Part shown: piece by piece, positions 61,401-64,000 of the stretch
Numbering within the stretch: position 1 is the first letter of the stretch
How the letters are laid out: each line of letters begins with the position of its first letter
From: Channa striata
Taxonomy: Eukaryota > Chordata > Actinopteri > Anabantiformes > Channidae
NCBI GenBank assembly: GCA_033026295.1
Contig: CM065189.1
Coordinates: 3,377,851-3,441,850 of the forward strand
Reading direction: 5' to 3'
Length of the DNA stretch: 64,000 nt
Position numbers and translations under genes: made by a program
The notes under the pieces: model-generated
The model's input: only the letters and a program-made list of their open reading frames with translations
Databases searched by the model: none
What the model was told of the DNA's origin: nothing

Positions 61401-62447
61401 TCACAGATATATAGTATCTTAATGTACAACAGCATTATTGAGACCCCAGTCCCTCTTAGACCACTTTTGTTCCTATACTGTAGGAAAATTTCATCAATTG
61501 CTTAGTCAAAACTACCATGTCTGATTTTCCCAACCAGAAGGGAAAATCTGTCTATAAAATATGGTTTTCCCTTTAATAGTTTGTTGTTTAGAAACAACCA
61601 TATAGGTGTTTGTTACATAAAAGAAACACCTCTATTTGCTTAATAACTTAGTATTGATTAATGACACATGTTAACAGTGACTTCTTATCAATTTCCCAAT
61701 GACCATTGCATATAATTACAGTTAAATGAAAAGTTATAACATCAAGAGCATTAATATTAACATTGTCTTTCAGCTGCAATAAACAAACCTAGATCTATAA
61801 CTAACCAAATTGTTTGGCATCTCAGTCCTGCACAACCTGGACATTTTAGAGACAGTTGTTCCTTCTTTGAGTGTTATAACTTATAAGAGAGAACAACATC
61901 TTAGCATTATTGTGTGTATCCAAAATGCACCAAAATATTTAACCTTATCCATACACCACAAGAGGGAGAGACTTGCTGATTCCAAACACTTGAAAATATC
62001 TAAATTATATTAGGTTACAATGAAAGCGCTATCCATGGTGCTGCAAAGCATATGTGGTGCTGTGCAACCACACAACAGCCTTTTGCTTTCTTCTGTAATT
62101 TCACATTTTGTGTCTCTTTGACATAGTCACAGCTAAAATGTATATTTCTGAATGTAAAACACCTATATGGTGAGGTTCTGTCAATGGCAAGACTTCAAAA
62201 TCTTTTAGGGCTGAGAATTTGTACAAGGTCTCTAAAATATGTTTATGCCCCTTTACGTTTGGCTGTTGAGCCAACAATATAAATCACAGTAAAAGCTCAA
62301 TAACAAGACAAGAAATTTTTATAAAGTAGTTTGTTTTTCTTTTTTTTTTCTTTTTCACTGTTTCAAAGAAGAGCATGAGCCTCAGCTTGTGGTAATAATG
62401 TTGTGGCTGAAATTTCAAGATCTATAATTTTCTAACTCTTAAGGACT
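61401..62447. other. Noncoding, no gene seen
   Basis: A 67-codon frame at 61810-62013 has no recognisable domain. No other signal. Confidence 0.45.
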
Positions 62448-62510
62448 TCGTTGGTACGACCAACAGGGTCAGTGGCTCGATCCCCCGTCCCTCCTTGCTG
62501 CATGTCGAAG
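62448..62510 (+). mobile_element. SINE head fragment, third copy
   Basis: GGTACGACCAACAGGGTCAGTGGCTCGATCCCCCGTCC followed by TGCATGTCGAAGTGT. The B-box-like GGCTCGATCCC and the CATGTCGAAGTGT segment place it with the copies at 44902 and 59895. It stops abruptly, followed by A-rich sequence. Confidence 0.55.
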
Positions 62511-63079
62511 TGTAAAGATGTAAAACAGAAAGAAACAAACAAAAAAACTAAACAAAAACAAACAACCGCTGTTAGTTGAGTACTTTTAATTTTAATATTA
62601 GTAATAAATGATACTAATAAAGCAAGTACCTACTTTTACTTAAGTAGAAATGTCAGTGAATACCTTAGTAGAGTACATTTTATTTGTGTATTCACATTTT
62701 TACTGAAGTACATTTTCTGAGTATGTTACATCCTTTACTGCTTTTAATTTGCCAAGAGCTTATTAACCAATATCCATTGTGTTAACTTCTTCTAAGTTTC
62801 AGCTATTTCAAATCTACTATTCAACAAAATTGACAAATGTTGCACAACCAATTAATGAAAATACAGTATGATTATTATTCATGCAGGAGTTAATGATGCC
62901 CTCTTATGCAAATAAGAGACATTTACAGCCACATATTGTCATTCAACCGCTGGCTGTCTAGGTGGTGTCCAGCAAACAAAGATAATTGGAAACGTTTTTG
63001 GGGAAAACCTAGGCTGGTCAGGTGAGATGGCATCCATCATGCTTTGGATGGTGCCATTGTCTTATCTAAAAATATGGCT

Positions 63080-63960
63080 GGTTTTATCAGACAACCAAAA
63101 GTTTGACAAATCTCTTAGTAAATGACTTAACAAGCGATGATTAATTCAATGTATTTCGTCTTACTGAAACTTGGTTGCAGCAGGAAGAATATGTCAATCT
63201 AAATGAGTCCAACTTCATTTGAGAGTTTTGCTTTTAACTTTTCACACCCAATCTAAAAAACTCAAAATCCACTTCTATTGTGTACCGTAACTCCCTCAAC
63301 ACCTCATTTACTTCATCATTAGATTCAATTGGTTTTTGCCAAAATGTGAATGAACCCACTCATTGTTTGAGTTGCACCCTAGAATATGTCCTTACATACG
63401 GCATTGATAATCTAAGAGTATATGATCATAATTTTATTTTGTCTGACCATTTTCTAAAAAAAATTGAATTTACCATAATGGAGTTATGTAATGGAGTTAG
63501 GAAAAAATCCACTTCAGTAGGTGCTTATCTGAAAATGCTGTAAAAAAAATTTAAGGAAATTATCATCATCATTTCCTTCATCATTTACTTCACCATGTGC
63601 CAATATAACTGAGAGTAACCTTATTAACTGTACTCCTGTACAAGTTGATTACCTGACTGATAATTATGCAGCACCACTATGTTCAATACTCGATACTGTT
63701 GCCCCTCTGAAAAAAAAAGACGTAAATCAGACCAGGCGATCTCCATGGTATAGCTCGCAAACCCGCAATTTAAAGTATGCACCACACTAGAAAGGAAGTG
63801 GTGTTCCACTCATTCACATGAATCATGCTTAGCCTGGATAGTACTTAACAAATTAGCCCTTGAACAGCATATTATTTATTACTAATAGGGGAAAATAAGA
63901 GCAACCCCCAGTTTCTTCCTCTTCAATAAAGCTTATAGTTGGTTATAGTCATGCTGCTAT
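63080..63960 (+). pseudogene. Decayed L2-like LINE, endonuclease part of ORF2
   Basis: The original protein nicks target DNA for target-primed reverse transcription. Visible blocks in order, across frameshifts and stops, are SLTNLLVNDL (about 63100), RLTETWLQQEEYVNLNES (63158-63212, the LTETWL motif of L2/CR1-type endonucleases), IVYRNS, then an open frame 63280-63543 with FCQNVNEPTH, CTLEYVLTYGI and the catalytic SDHF, then VDYLTDNYAAPLCSILDTVAP (about 63645-63700) and RRSPWYSSQTRNLK. Reverse transcriptase would lie past the window edge or is missing. Dead copy. Confidence 0.8.
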
Positions 63961-64000
63961 AGGCTTAGACCGCTGGGGGACTCTGCACTGTGCCACTTTC

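Overview
This is vertebrate, almost certainly teleost fish, genomic DNA. The evidence is one clear two-exon bHLH gene on the minus strand (hand2), its AT-rich intron and flanks, many di- and trinucleotide microsatellites, and decayed copies of repeat families common in bony fish (a tRNA-headed SINE, a Tc1/mariner element, an L2-like LINE, an LTR-like dispersed repeat). Nothing in the window looks bacterial or viral.

Layout. Positions 1-31739 are an unbroken satellite array with a monomer of about 195-199 bp (about 160 copies, estimated) that runs off the left edge. Positions 31740-33723 are a GC- and CpG-rich core that is not satellite. It has a purine-rich start, a long CT tract with two NRF1-like GCGCATGCGC sites, about 75-bp GC repeats, and then about 48-bp GC repeats arranged in about 147-bp blocks. 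Positions 33724-43235 are the same satellite in inverted orientation (about 187-197 bp per monomer, roughly 50 copies, more diverged). The arms therefore point away from the core like a giant palindrome, and both junctions fall at the same monomer position with the same extra bases (AACCCT / AGGGTT). Every monomer carries AATAAA on the strand that would be transcribed outward from the core.

Positions 43236-48244 hold an unidentified 114-codon ORF directly beside the array, one SINE, a GA microsatellite and the probable 3'UTR of hand2. hand2 coding exon 2 is 48245-48370, the intron is 48371-52875 and coding exon 1 is 52876-53490 (minus strand, 246 residues predicted). A likely promoter region follows at 53491-54140. 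The rest, to 64000, is noncoding hand2 upstream DNA with microsatellites and transposon remnants.

The main point of interest is the inverted satellite/GC-core/satellite structure lying only about 5 kb from the stop codon of a dosage-sensitive developmental regulator. Its organisation fits a bidirectionally transcribed satellite locus, but that is inference. Collapse or false joining in the assembly must be excluded first. All lengths, copy counts and family calls were made by eye.
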